Assembly: GCF_023078475.1 (NCBI RefSeq)
Contig: NZ_CP095741.1
Span: 2,170,001 to 2,234,000 of the forward strand
Direction: 5' to 3'
DNA from: Luteibacter aegosomaticola
GTDB taxonomy: Bacteria; Pseudomonadota; Gammaproteobacteria; Xanthomonadales; Rhodanobacteraceae
Length of the DNA: 64,000 nucleotides
Below are positions 18,126 to 26,159 of this stretch, piece by piece. The notes under the pieces are model-generated. The model did no database searches and was not told where the DNA came from. It was given only the letters and a program-made list of their open reading frames with translations. The position numbers were made by a program, and so were the translations under genes. Numbering within the stretch: position 1 is the stretch's first letter; each line of letters begins with the position of its first letter.

Positions 18126-20081
18126 ATGCCGAACACCGAGACCGTCCGCCGACAGCGCGCCATTGGCGGCGCCATGGGCGTGGCTGTGCTTGGTTTCGCG
18201 CTGTTTTACCACTTCTTTCCGCAGTTGCTGCATGTGGAGCCGGGCCAGGTCTCGGCGCGCATGCCGTCACGCGCCCAGCCAGGCACCATGGGTTTCGACC
18301 AGCGTCCGCAGGCCGCGCCGCAGGCCGTTGCGTCCGAGGTCGATGCCGGGCCGCCGCTGGTGCTGGCGCCAGCCGCCGTCATCGCGGCGCGGCGCCGCGA
18401 GAAAACCAACGAAGTGCAGTTGCCACCGCAGGCCTCGCCGGATTCACCGGAACTTACCGCGTTGCTGGACAAGGCCGACAAGGCGCTTGCCGCCGATCGT
18501 CTCGTGGGTGGCAAGGACAGCGCCGCAGCCCTTTACGAGGCCGCCCTGAAGCAGAAGGCCGACAGCCAGCGCGGGTTGTCCGGCATGGATGAAATCCGTG
18601 CGCGGCTCGCTGCGGAAATCGAACAGGATATTGCGCTGGGCGATGCGGATGCCGCGCGTGACGCGCTCACGGCGTTGAAAGCATTGCCGAACAGCGCGAA
18701 GGATGCCCAGCCGCTGGTGCAGCAGCTGGCCGTACTGGACAAGGTGCGCCCGTTGCTGACCACGGCCGCCACGCAGCTCCAGGCTGGCAAGGCTAACGAA
18801 CCGCGTGGCGATAGCGCACTCGATACCTATCGCCAGGTGCTCCAGCTCGATCCGCAGAATGCCGTAGCCATCCAGGGTGTGAGCCAGGTGCAGCACGTGG
18901 TGCTGGACAAGGCCCTCGCGGCGGTGGCGCAGAGCGATTTCGCCGCCGCGGATAACGCCCTGGCCGAGGCGGCGGCCATCGAGCCCGGCTCGCAGGCGCT
19001 GCAGGATACCCGTGGGCGCATCGAGGGCATGCGCCGGCAGAGCGGCGCCGCCATGCTGGCACAGGCGCGCTCGGCGCTCGATGGTGGCAACGTCGAGCTC
19101 GCCCAGCAGCTGGCAGCGAAGGCACAGCAGGTGAGTCCGGATCTGGCCGGCATCGACGATTTCAATGAGCGAGTGACCAACGCGAAGCTCTACGCCAGTT
19201 ACAAGCCCGGGCAGGTGTTCGCCGATCGGTTTGTCGATAGCACCGGGCAGGCGCCCTCCATGGTGGTCGTGCCCACCGGCAAGTTCATGATGGGCTCGCC
19301 CGATGGTGAGTCGGGCCATGATGCCAATGAGGCGCCGGCGCATGAAGTCGACATGGGCAAGGGCGTTGCACTTGCGCGTAGCGCTATCACGATCGGCCAG
19401 TTCCGCGATTTCGTGCGGGCCAGCGGTTACGTGCCGCAGTCGCAATCGCTCGGTGGCAGCAGCGTGTACGACGAACAGAGCGGCGGCTTGCGCGACGATT
19501 CCAGCGCCACCTGGGAAGATGATTACGCGGGCAAGCCGGGTCAGGATCGCCTGCCGGTCATCAACATTTCCTGGAACGATGCCAAGGCGTATGCCGACTG
19601 GCTGTCGCAGCGCACTGGCAAGAAGTACCGCCTGCCGAGCGAGGCCGAGTTCGAATACGCGCTACGCGCAGGCACGACATCACGCTATTGGTGGGGCGAC
19701 GGCACGCCCGCGTCACACGTGGAGAACCTGACCGGCAGCAACGACCGGTCGGGCTCCGGGCGCCGCTGGAGCAATGCGTTCAGCGCTTACAAGGATGGCT
19801 ACTGGGGCCCGGCACCGGTCATGAGTTTCACGCCGAATCCGTTTGGCCTGTACGACATGGGCGGCAATGTGTCCGAGTGGGTCGCCGATTGCTGGCACGA
19901 TAACTACATCCGTGCGCCGCGTACGGGCGAAGCCTGGGTGAACCCCGGCTGCAGCCGCCGCGTGGTGCGTGGTGGTTCGTGGGGTAGCGCGCCGGATATG
20001 GTTCGCTCCGCATACCGCCAGGGCGCTGCCGCCGATGTCCGTAGCGCCAGGGTGGGTTTCCGCGTGGCGCGCGAGCTCTAG
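18126..20081 (+). CDS. Membrane-anchored formylglycine-generating-enzyme-like (SUMF1/PvdO family) protein
   Basis: 651 aa. A single N-terminal membrane helix (about 13-36) is followed by a long Ala/Gln/Asp-rich, probably alpha-helical TPR-like region (about 100-350). A C-terminal FGE-sulfatase domain occupies about 375-650 (VVVPTGKFMMGSP, RLPSEAEFEYALRAGT, GNVSEWVADCW, VVRGGSWG). Family members oxidise cysteine in sulfatases, bind non-heme iron or act as inactive scaffolds. No sulfatase gene is adjacent. The helix suggests a periplasmic location. The start ATG at 18126 lies 106 nt from the divergent rnd start. Confidence 0.8.
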   Translation: MPNTETVRRQRAIGGAMGVAVLGFALFYHFFPQLLHVEPGQVSARMPSRAQPGTMGFDQRPQAAPQAVASEVDAGPPLVLAPAAVIAARRREKTNEVQLPPQASPDSPELTALLDKADKALAADRLVGGKDSAAALYEAALKQKADSQRGLSGMDEIRARLAAEIEQDIALGDADAARDALTALKALPNSAKDAQPLVQQLAVLDKVRPLLTTAATQLQAGKANEPRGDSALDTYRQVLQLDPQNAVAIQGVSQVQHVVLDKALAAVAQSDFAAADNALAEAAAIEPGSQALQDTRGRIEGMRRQSGAAMLAQARSALDGGNVELAQQLAAKAQQVSPDLAGIDDFNERVTNAKLYASYKPGQVFADRFVDSTGQAPSMVVVPTGKFMMGSPDGESGHDANEAPAHEVDMGKGVALARSAITIGQFRDFVRASGYVPQSQSLGGSSVYDEQSGGLRDDSSATWEDDYAGKPGQDRLPVINISWNDAKAYADWLSQRTGKKYRLPSEAEFEYALRAGTTSRYWWGDGTPASHVENLTGSNDRSGSGRRWSNAFSAYKDGYWGPAPVMSFTPNPFGLYDMGGNVSEWVADCWHDNYIRAPRTGEAWVNPGCSRRVVRGGSWGSAPDMVRSAYRQGAAADVRSARVGFRVAREL

Positions 20082-20186
20082 CTGCCGCGAGGTCTTGCCG
20101 AATTGACAGCGTGGCTCGCTTGACGACGGCGGGGCGTCGTGCGGATGCTTGTCATGGTTGCATTGGGCTGACGGAGGTAACGCGCC

Positions 20187-20531
20187 GTGGCGACATCGAT
20201 CATCGTGGGCTACCGCCCGTTCCCTGGCCGTACCGATCTCGTGATCTCCATCCTTCTGGAGATCTATGAAGCCATGCAGCGCGCGGGGCTCATCACCGCC
20301 CGGCGGCCGTGGATCATGCGCAGCGAAGAGGGCAACGTGGTCGCGGCCTTCGAGATGACGAACGAGTACTCGTTCGCTGCCTCCGAAAAAATCCGCGAGG
20401 TGGCCGCGCTCCGCGCCCGCCTGATGGGCGTAGCCGAGCGCCTGCCGCTGGGCAATCTGCGAGAGGCTTCCCAGCCCTACGCCGAGTTCGAAACGACCAC
20501 GGAGTACCCGGCGCAAGCCGCCGCTCGCTGA
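20187..20531 (+). CDS. Hypothetical protein
   Basis: 114 aa starting at GTG 20187, with a strong GGAGG ribosome-binding site at about 20173-20177. I do not recognise the family. The N-terminal VGYRPFPGRTDLVISILLEIYEAM and the segment EEGNVVAAFEMTNEYS suggest a small alpha/beta fold, possibly ferredoxin-like as in dimeric alpha-beta barrel proteins, but no motif confirms this. It ends 2 nt from the convergent hicB gene. An inverted repeat, ACGACG-6-CGTCGT, lies just upstream at 20123-20140. Confidence 0.6.
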   Translation: MATSIIVGYRPFPGRTDLVISILLEIYEAMQRAGLITARRPWIMRSEEGNVVAAFEMTNEYSFAASEKIREVAALRARLMGVAERLPLGNLREASQPYAEFETTTEYPAQAAAR

Positions 20532-20533
20532 GA

Positions 20534-20872
20534 TCAGACAGCGAGCAATTCGCGCTCCATCGCACCCTGAACAAACTGGTTGAGGCTGATGCCGCGCGCG
20601 GCCGCGGCTTCGCTGGAGCGCAGGTGCAGTTCAGCCGATACGCGTGCCTGGAATTTGCCCGAGAAAACGCGGACGGGCGATATGCCGGCCTCGCGGCAGG
20701 CTTCAAGGAAGACACGAAGCGAAACAAGGCCCTCCTTGCGAAGGCCGGCGACATCCGCGGCGTAGAAATCGGCGCCGCCGTTCAATTCGAGGAACTCGCC
20801 GCGGAACATGTCGATTTCCGGATCGTACTGGACGACCGCGCGGTACCCGTCGATGACCATGATGTTGTTCAT
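20534..20872 (-). CDS. hicB: HicB family antitoxin
   Basis: 112 aa from ATG 20872 (RBS GGAGTGA). Residues 1-75 form the HicB partial RNase H-like domain. The tail (SGKFQARVSAELHLRSSEAAAARGISLNQFV region) is a ribbon-helix-helix DNA-binding domain. HicB neutralises HicA and usually represses the operon. Its start overlaps the hicA stop by 4 nt. The toxin-first order is typical of this module. Confidence 0.88.
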   Translation of the reverse strand: MNNIMVIDGYRAVVQYDPEIDMFRGEFLELNGGADFYAADVAGLRKEGLVSLRVFLEACREAGISPVRVFSGKFQARVSAELHLRSSEAAAARGISLNQFVQGAMERELLAV

Positions 20873-21123
20873 GCGATCACTCCATTGCTTTTGAGCCATT
20901 TTCGTACGCTGGCCACCGCGCCTTTGTCGGTATCGGGGCGAGGGTGGGGCCGGTGGAACACCCTGACCTCGCCGAAGAGAACGACGGCAATTCGCGAACC
21001 CTCCGCCTCGCGAATCTTTCCGCCGAGGTGGCGGAATAGCGCTTCGACATCGGTCCAGCGGACGTTGCCGGAGGCCGGGTGGACGGCGATGAGCTCGAGC
21101 GTGCGGCGATGGCGTGCTTGCAT
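20869..21123 (-). CDS. hicA: HicA family toxin (mRNA interferase)
   Basis: 84 aa from ATG 21123. This is the longer HicA subtype, with WTDVEALFRHLGG, a GSRI segment and the HRPHPRPDTDK motif carrying the conserved histidines. HicA folds as a double-stranded-RNA-binding-like domain and cleaves mRNA when not bound by HicB. The ribosome-binding site is weak, as is common for toxin genes. An operator-like palindrome lies 5 nt upstream. Confidence 0.85.
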   Translation of the reverse strand: MQARHRRTLELIAVHPASGNVRWTDVEALFRHLGGKIREAEGSRIAVVLFGEVRVFHRPHPRPDTDKGAVASVRKWLKSNGVIA

Positions 21124-21127
21124 TGAA

Positions 21128-21148
21128 TGGTACCAAAAGGTGATACCA
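21128..21148. promoter_or_regulatory. Candidate HicB operator
   Basis: An inverted repeat with outer arms TGGTA / TACCA, containing a second inner pair ACC-4-GGT, lies directly upstream of hicA. The position fits autorepression by the ribbon-helix-helix domain of HicB. This is inferred from symmetry and location only. Confidence 0.4.
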
Positions 21149-21251
21149 AAGCAAGTTACGTGGATGCGTTTTCCCGGGGCATCGGTCGAGACCGCCTTCT
21201 CCTGTAGGCCTGCAGCTTCAGTTGCCACGTCTGTTCGCGTTCGGCATATAC

Positions 21252-21267
21252 TGGATCTTTCAATCCA
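21252..21267. promoter_or_regulatory. Candidate TetR operator upstream of tetR
   Basis: A palindromic TGGAT-6-ATCCA site ends 10 nt before the tetR start codon. The core TCAATCCA is repeated at 21873-21880 and 21956-21963 near the downstream SDR gene, suggesting one regulator binds all three. Confidence 0.5.
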
Positions 21268-21277
21268 TAATTACGCC

Positions 21278-21868
21278 ATGGCACGTCCACGCGAGTTCGA
21301 CCGGGATACGGCCCTGCAGCGGGCTATTGAGACTTTCGCCCAGCATGGCTTCGAGGGTACCTCGACGCCGATGTTGCTGGATGCTATGAAGATCGGGCGA
21401 CAGAGCCTCTACGATACGTTTGGAGACAAGCGGGCGTTGTACCTGGAGGCATTGCGCACCTATTCCGAAGAGAGTGTTGGCGCAACGCTGGCGGCCATGC
21501 TCGCGCATGGGGACGTTCGCGAGGGCATTGAGCACGCGCTGCGCACGTTCGCTGAATCCGCGTCCACGCCGGGGGGGATGGCGTGCCTCGGCATTCATGC
21601 CGTCGCCGAATTCGGCACAAGTGCTGGCGACGTAAACGCAGTTACCCGCGCTGTAAGTGAGCGGACGATACTCGCGTTCGAAAGCAGGCTCCGCGACGGG
21701 ATCGCGCGCGGAGAGATTGCATCGGGCCTTGATCCGCAAGCGGGTGCGCATTTCCTCCTGGCGACGCTCTCCGGGCTGAAGATCGCGGCCCGGGGCGGGG
21801 CGCCGCGTGACGTGCTTCGCCAGATCATTGCTGTGGCTATGTGTGCGCTAACACCTTCGCATAGTTGA
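21278..21868 (+). CDS. TetR/AcrR family transcriptional regulator
   Basis: 196 aa from ATG 21278. The N-terminal helix-turn-helix is typical (ALQRAIETFAQHGFEGTSTPMLLDAMKIGRQSLYDTFGDKRALY, about residues 12-55, matched here as consecutive pieces). The C-terminal ligand domain is AcrR-like with a conserved cysteine (GGMACLG). It probably represses itself and the adjacent SDR gene through the repeated sites. The inducer is unknown. Confidence 0.9.
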   Translation: MARPREFDRDTALQRAIETFAQHGFEGTSTPMLLDAMKIGRQSLYDTFGDKRALYLEALRTYSEESVGATLAAMLAHGDVREGIEHALRTFAESASTPGGMACLGIHAVAEFGTSAGDVNAVTRAVSERTILAFESRLRDGIARGEIASGLDPQAGAHFLLATLSGLKIAARGGAPRDVLRQIIAVAMCALTPSHS

Positions 21869-21880
21869 TTAATCAATCCA
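21865..21880. promoter_or_regulatory. Candidate TetR operator at the tetR 3' end
   Basis: The perfect palindrome TTGATTAATCAA (21865-21876) is followed by TCCA and overlaps the tetR stop codon. It shares TCAATCCA with the other two sites. A second site this far upstream of the SDR gene could allow looping or cooperative binding. Confidence 0.5.
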
Positions 21881-21908
21881 TAACTAGCTAAGCTTCGTGT
21901 CGAACGTC

Positions 21909-21935
21909 AAGGCGGCCTGTTTGGTCGCCTTTTTT
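21909..21935 (+). terminator. Intrinsic terminator after tetR
   Basis: The stem AAGGCG / CGCCTT is followed directly by a T-run (21929-21935). It separates the tetR transcript from the SDR gene, so the latter probably has its own promoter containing the 21948-21963 site. Confidence 0.75.
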
Positions 21936-21947
21936 CGGGGCCGTTAA

Positions 21948-21963
21948 TTGACCAATCAATCCA
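21948..21963. promoter_or_regulatory. Candidate TetR operator upstream of the SDR gene
   Basis: TTGACCAATCAATCCA contains an inverted TTGA-4-TCAA core and the shared TCAATCCA element. It lies 14 nt before the SDR start codon and would block initiation if bound. Confidence 0.5.
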
Positions 21964-21977
21964 GAACTTGGTGAGCT

Positions 21978-22718
21978 ATGAACCAGAACACGTTAAACGG
22001 CAGGATCGCGTTTGTAACCGGTGGATCCCGCGGCATCGGTGCAGCCATCGTGCGTCGGCTGGCCAGCGAGGGCGCCGAAGTCATATTCACGTATGCGAGC
22101 TCGGAGGCCGCGGCTGACGCCCTGGTCGCCGAAGTAACGACAAAGGGCGGTAGGGCTCGAGCCCTGAAGGTCGACAGTGCGGACGCTGCGGCGCTTACTG
22201 CCGCTATCGATGCCGCCGCGGCTGGCGCGGGCCGACTCGACATCCTTGTGAACAGTGCCGGCGTACTGGAGCGCGGTAGCGTGGAGACGTTGGGGATCGA
22301 CGCTTTCGATCGCACCTTCGCTGTGAACGTTCGCGCGGTCTACGCCGGCGTACAGGCGGCGCAACGCCACATGGGCGAGGGGGCCAGCATCATCAACGTC
22401 GGTAGTATCGTCGCTGACCGCACGGCGTTCCCAGGCGGGGCCGTGTATAGCGCCTCAAAGGGTGCGGTTCAGGCGATGACCCGAGGTTTCGCGCGGGACC
22501 TCGGTGCGCGGGGAATCACGGTGAACAACGTGCAGCCCGGCCCGACCGAAACAGACATGAACCCATCGGATTATCACGACATGCTGAAATCGTTGATGGC
22601 ATTGGGGCGCTTGGGCAAGCCCGATGAAATCGGGGCTTTGGTGGCCTGGCTGGCCGGCCCCGATGCGCGCTTCATCAGCGGAGCCAGCCTGACCATCGAT
22701 GGCGGGTATCTGGCTTGA
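21978..22718 (+). CDS. Short-chain dehydrogenase/reductase
   Basis: 246 aa classical SDR. Features are the cofactor motif TGGSRGIG (about 15-22), NSAG (about 91-94), catalytic Ser and YSASK (about residues 140 and 154-158) and a C-terminal SGASLTIDGGYLA typical of FabG-like enzymes. It uses NAD(P)H; the substrate is unknown. Context with the adjacent TetR regulator and shared operator-like sites suggests an inducible detoxification or metabolic enzyme. Confidence 0.92.
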   Translation: MNQNTLNGRIAFVTGGSRGIGAAIVRRLASEGAEVIFTYASSEAAADALVAEVTTKGGRARALKVDSADAAALTAAIDAAAAGAGRLDILVNSAGVLERGSVETLGIDAFDRTFAVNVRAVYAGVQAAQRHMGEGASIINVGSIVADRTAFPGGAVYSASKGAVQAMTRGFARDLGARGITVNNVQPGPTETDMNPSDYHDMLKSLMALGRLGKPDEIGALVAWLAGPDARFISGASLTIDGGYLA

Positions 22719-22733
22719 TGGTACGGACCGCTC

Positions 22734-24050
22734 TTAGAGGCGGCCGTAGACGCTTTCGAGCTGGGTGACCGCGGCATTGACGCGCTCGATGCCGGTGGCT
22801 TGTACCTGGGCGCTTTCGCCGATGGCGCCGGTCACTTCGGTCACATGGTCGACGGCGCCGAGGATTTCCTGCATGACCTGGCCGGCGGAACCGACGAGTT
22901 CCGCGCCCTCGTCGACGCGGTGGCGGGCGTTACCGATCAGCGCGTGGATCTGCTTCGAGGCGTGGCCGCTGCGCATGGCCAGCTGGCGCACCTCATCGGC
23001 GACAACGGCGAAGCCCTTGCCGCTCTCGCCGGCGTGCGCGGCTTCGATCGCCGCGTTGAGCGAGAGCAGGTTGGTCTGGAACGCGATCGTGTCGATCATC
23101 TCGAGGATGTCCTCGACTGAGCGGGTGCTGTCCTGGATGGCGCCCATGGTGCGGACCACGTCGGCGACGACACCGCCTCCGCGTTGCGCGGCCACGCGTG
23201 CGCCATCGACGAGTTCCTCGGCACGGCCAGCCTTCTGCGCGTTATCGAGGACGGCGTGGGATAGCGAGACCACCTCGCGCTGGAGCGTCTGCGCGGCCAT
23301 GGTTTGCGCGGTGATATCGGTCGCGTACTTGATCACGCGCACCGGCCGGCCCTGGGCATCGAGAATGGGGTTGTAGGTCGCCTGGATCCAGACGATGCGG
23401 CCGCCGCGGCCAAAGCGGCGGTAGAGGCCGCCGTCGTGGCGACCCTCGCGCAGGCCCGCCCAGAACGTCGCATAGGCGTCCGATGCGGCCTCGGTCGGAT
23501 CGACGAACATGCGGTGGTGGCGGCCCTGGATTTCCTCGAGCGTGTAGTCCATCGCAGCGAGGAAGTTGGCGTTCGCGTCGAGGATCGTGCCGTCCAGCGC
23601 GAATTCGATGGTGGCCTGCGCGCGGTCGATCGCCTGCAGCCGGCCATCCATGTCGGCCTCGCTGCGGCGGCGGGCCGTGACGTCGGTGGCGTACTTCACC
23701 ACGCCCGTGACGCGGCCGAAGGCGTCGAAGATCGGGTTGTACGAGGATTGCAGCCACACATCGCCGCCATGCTTGTGCAGGCGGCGGTAAAGGCCCGTGT
23801 CGGCCTGGCCCTGGCGCAGGCGTGCCCAGAACTCGTCGTAGCCCACGGAGCCTGCCTCAGCCGGATCCACGAACTGCCGATGGTGCTTGCCCACGATCTC
23901 GTGGAGCTGGTAGCCCATGGTCTGGAGGAAGAGGGAGTTCGCGTGGACGACGTTTCCGTCCGGGGTAAATTCAATAATCGCCTGGACCCTGTCCAGGGCG
24001 GCCAACTTGCCGCGCATCGCCTGCTGCTGCCTCACCCAACGACCTAACAT
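22734..24050 (-). CDS. Soluble PAS-PAS methyl-accepting chemotaxis-type protein (BdlA-like)
   Basis: 438 aa from ATG 24050. An in-frame ATG at 24086 falls inside a perfect CRP-type palindrome, so the shorter start is preferred; 24017 is another option. Two PAS domains occur in tandem (about 18-130 and 140-255), each with the segment HHR-FVDP and each ending in a KYATD-T linker. An MCP signalling domain follows, with the conserved hairpin tip [20 protein letters not shown]. No transmembrane helix is visible. This architecture matches BdlA of Pseudomonas, which controls biofilm dispersion, and other cytosolic receptors. Confidence 0.88.
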   Translation of the reverse strand: MLGRWVRQQQAMRGKLAALDRVQAIIEFTPDGNVVHANSLFLQTMGYQLHEIVGKHHRQFVDPAEAGSVGYDEFWARLRQGQADTGLYRRLHKHGGDVWLQSSYNPIFDAFGRVTGVVKYATDVTARRRSEADMDGRLQAIDRAQATIEFALDGTILDANANFLAAMDYTLEEIQGRHHRMFVDPTEAASDAYATFWAGLREGRHDGGLYRRFGRGGRIVWIQATYNPILDAQGRPVRVIKYATDITAQTMAAQTLQREVVSLSHAVLDNAQKAGRAEELVDGARVAAQRGGGVVADVVRTMGAIQDSTRSVEDILEMIDTIAFQTNLLSLNAAIEAAHAGESGKGFAVVADEVRQLAMRSGHASKQIHALIGNARHRVDEGAELVGSAGQVMQEILGAVDHVTEVTGAIGESAQVQATGIERVNAAVTQLESVYGRL

Positions 24051-24071
24051 CGGTCTGACCCTGCCATGGAA

Positions 24072-24087
24072 TGTGATGTACATCACA
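24072..24087. promoter_or_regulatory. Perfect CRP/Clp-type binding palindrome
   Basis: TGTGATGTACATCACA is a fully symmetric match to the CRP half-site pattern TGTGA-N6-TCACA. It lies 22 nt upstream of the preferred start of the PAS-PAS-MCP gene. In Xanthomonadales the CRP homologue Clp responds to cyclic di-GMP and binds this type of site. So close to the start, it would more likely repress than activate unless translation begins further downstream. Confidence 0.7.
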
Positions 24088-24161
24088 TATCGGCCGCCCC
24101 ATGGACCGCTTTAGACAAAAAATGGTGGAAACGGCAAATTCACCATTGCTTCGGTGAAAAA

Positions 24162-24194
24162 CATAAAAAAAAGGCCTCCCGATGGGAGGCCTTT
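24162..24194 (-). terminator. Intrinsic terminator of tRNA-Leu
   Basis: The 11-bp stem AAAGGCCTCCC / GGGAGGCCTTT with a 3-nt loop is followed on the minus strand by a long U-run. It lies 6 nt beyond the tRNA-Leu CCA end. Confidence 0.9.
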
Positions 24195-24200
24195 GGATCC

Positions 24201-24287
24201 TGGTGCCGAAAGTGGGACTCGAACCCACACTGTATCTCTACAAACGGATTTTGAGTCCGCCGCGTCTACCGGTTCCGCCATTTCGGC
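24201..24287 (-). tRNA. tRNA-Leu (anticodon CAA)
   Basis: 87 nt with a long variable arm as expected for leucine tRNAs and an encoded CCA end. Acceptor GCCGAAA pairs with TTTCGGC. The anticodon stem GCGGA / TCCGT encloses loop CTCAAAA, giving anticodon CAA, which reads UUG. The T-arm is GTGGG / CCCAC around TTCGAGT. Confidence 0.96.
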
Positions 24288-24311
24288 ATGGGGCTGGCGA
24301 TTATGCGGGAA

Positions 24312-24890
24312 TCAATGCACCTGGTCGAGGCCTAGCTGACGATCATCGCGCAAATACCAGTCATCGCCCTGCGGATTGAACACGGCGCACTGGGTCATCT
24401 GGCCCGAATAGATGTGCAGGCTGACCGCGACGGCATCGTCGCTGGGGTTGCGAATGGTGTGGTACTCGTGCGGCGGGATGAGGCTGCCTGCCGAGCCCGG
24501 GCCGGCTTCGATCGAGCCGACGGGGCGGAAGTGGTAGCGGGTGGCGTCGTGTTCGATCAGCTCGTACTGGACGATTTCCAGCGCGCCGTTCCACACGCCT
24601 TCGACGCACCACATGCCGCTGTGGTCGTGGATCTTGGTGCCCTGGCCGGGGCCCCAGGTCATGGCGACCACGCTGTAGCCGTGTTCTTCGCTGCGGTAGA
24701 GCTCGCGGCGGCCGTAATGGTCCTGGAAGGCCTCGTTGACGCTGGCCGGCAGGATCACTTCCTGCGAGCGGATGAGCTGGCAAAGCGACTTACGCAGGGT
24801 GTCCGTGATCGCTGGCGTCGTCGCCTGGCCGACAGCGTTGTCGATGGCCGCGATGAGTTTGCGGCTGCCCGGGAATTCGACCGTGATCAT
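24312..24890 (-). CDS. Cysteine dioxygenase family protein
   Basis: 192 aa from ATG 24890. The cupin fold is recognisable by TKIHDHSGMWCVEG (iron ligands H-x-H, about residues 90-92) and the later histidine in PHEYHTIRN. CDO oxidises L-cysteine to cysteine sulfinate with O2 and Fe(II). Bacterial relatives may prefer 3-mercaptopropionate. The gene lies just downstream of the MetX-type acyltransferase on the same strand, with 132 nt and a REP half between them. Confidence 0.85.
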   Translation of the reverse strand: MITVEFPGSRKLIAAIDNAVGQATTPAITDTLRKSLCQLIRSQEVILPASVNEAFQDHYGRRELYRSEEHGYSVVAMTWGPGQGTKIHDHSGMWCVEGVWNGALEIVQYELIEHDATRYHFRPVGSIEAGPGSAGSLIPPHEYHTIRNPSDDAVAVSLHIYSGQMTQCAVFNPQGDDWYLRDDRQLGLDQVH

Positions 24891-24995
24891 GGGTGGAACC
24901 TCTTGCTGGGACGTGGGGACGAAGCGCTGTGCCCATGATAGCAGGGCGCCCCCGAGGCTGCCGTCCACGTCCGTACGGTGCGGCAGGATGCCCTT

Positions 24996-25018
24996 GTAGG
25001 AGCGCACTTGCGCGCGAC
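24996..25018 (+). repeat. Single REP-like half-element, family 2
   Basis: The GTAGGAGCGCACTTGCGCGC sequence belongs to the second palindromic repeat family seen at 53428, 54558, 56053, 58580 and 59858. Here only one half is present, between the CDO and MetX genes. Confidence 0.7.
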
Positions 25019-25022
25019 CCCG

Positions 25023-26129
25023 TCAAAGCGAGCGAAGGAACCCCCCAATCGCCCGGCTGTAATTCTCGATATCCACCAGGAACGCATCGTGCCCCTGCGG
25101 CGAATCCAGCGCGACGAATTCGACGGCCGCGCCCGTCGCCTCCAGGCCCTTCGCGATCGTCTCCTGCTGCTCCAGCGGGAACAGGATGTCGGTGCTCACG
25201 CCGATCACCAGCGCCCGCTCCACGTGGATACGGGCAAGCCCGCGCATCACGTTGCCCTCGCCGTGCTCGCCGATATCGAACCAGTCGCTGGCGCGTGACA
25301 GGTAGAGGTACGCGTTGGGATCGAACTGCCGGTTGAAGCGGCGGGCATGGGCTTCCAGGTACGACTCCACCTGGAACTCGAAGCCGAAGGGCTCGTTGGC
25401 CTCTCGCTCATCCGCATCGAGGCGGATGCGTGCGAAGCGGCCGTTCCACTCCATCGCCGAGCGGTAGGTGATGACGCCGAGCTTGCGGGCGATACTCATC
25501 CCATGGTCGGGCCACACATCGCCGCCATAAAAGCCTTCGCGCCAGTTCGGATCGAGGCGGATGGCTTCGCGCTGCAACGAGCGGATGGCGATCGCGAACG
25601 GCTGCGCCTGCGGTGCGGTATCGACGCTGATATGCGTCCGTGCCGAGCCCGGGTGCAGCACCATGTACGCCAGCGCGCTCATGCCGCCCATGGAGCAGCC
25701 GACCAGGCAGGCGAGCTGTGCGATGCCGAGGCCGTCATGCACGGCTTCGAACGCCGCGTTGGCCACGTCTTCCAGCGAGAGCTCGGGGAAGGTCAGCCGG
25801 TACGGTTCGCCCGTGGCAGGGTCGACCGAGGCCGGGCTCGTCGAACCCTTGTCGCTACCGAGCGAATTCACGCAGATCACGAAATAGCGGTCGGTGTCGA
25901 ATGCGCGGCCGGGGCCGATCATGTCTTCCCACCAGCCCGGCGTCGGGTCTTCGGCATTGGCGGCGGCATGCGCGCTCGGCGACAGGCCGGTCAGGATGAG
26001 GATGGCGTTGGCGCGTTCGGCGTCCAGCGTGCCCCAGGTTTCGTACGCCACGCGGGCGCCGTGCAGCTCGCCGCCACGCTTCATGCGGAACGGCGAGGCC
26101 AGGTCATGGTATCGGCGGGCGTCGCCCAT
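25023..26129 (-). CDS. metX: MetX-family O-acyltransferase (homoserine or serine O-succinyl/acetyltransferase)
   Basis: 368 aa alpha/beta hydrolase of the MetX family. The nucleophile serine lies in GCSMGGMSAL (about residues 145-154). The catalytic Asp (VSTDILFP) and His (SPQGHDAFLVD) are near the C-terminus. The oxyanion-loop segment is LGSDKGSTSPAS. Family enzymes acylate homoserine for methionine synthesis. In Xanthomonadales some members instead use succinyl-CoA and L-serine for cysteine synthesis. Sequence alone, read by eye, does not settle the substrate; the neighbouring cysteine dioxygenase is compatible with either role. Confidence 0.85.
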   Translation of the reverse strand: MGDARRYHDLASPFRMKRGGELHGARVAYETWGTLDAERANAILILTGLSPSAHAAANAEDPTPGWWEDMIGPGRAFDTDRYFVICVNSLGSDKGSTSPASVDPATGEPYRLTFPELSLEDVANAAFEAVHDGLGIAQLACLVGCSMGGMSALAYMVLHPGSARTHISVDTAPQAQPFAIAIRSLQREAIRLDPNWREGFYGGDVWPDHGMSIARKLGVITYRSAMEWNGRFARIRLDADEREANEPFGFEFQVESYLEAHARRFNRQFDPNAYLYLSRASDWFDIGEHGEGNVMRGLARIHVERALVIGVSTDILFPLEQQETIAKGLEATGAAVEFVALDSPQGHDAFLVDIENYSRAIGGFLRSL

Positions 26130-26159
26130 GCACTGCTCCTTGAATCGGGGTTTCGACTT

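Noticed and set aside
20309..21277. Upstream extension of the TetR frame
   Set aside because: It overlaps hicAB antisense. The TetR helix-turn-helix begins right after the ATG at 21278.
24084..24086. Upstream ATG for the PAS-PAS-MCP gene
   Set aside because: It lies inside the CRP-type palindrome and lacks a ribosome-binding site; 24050 is more plausible.
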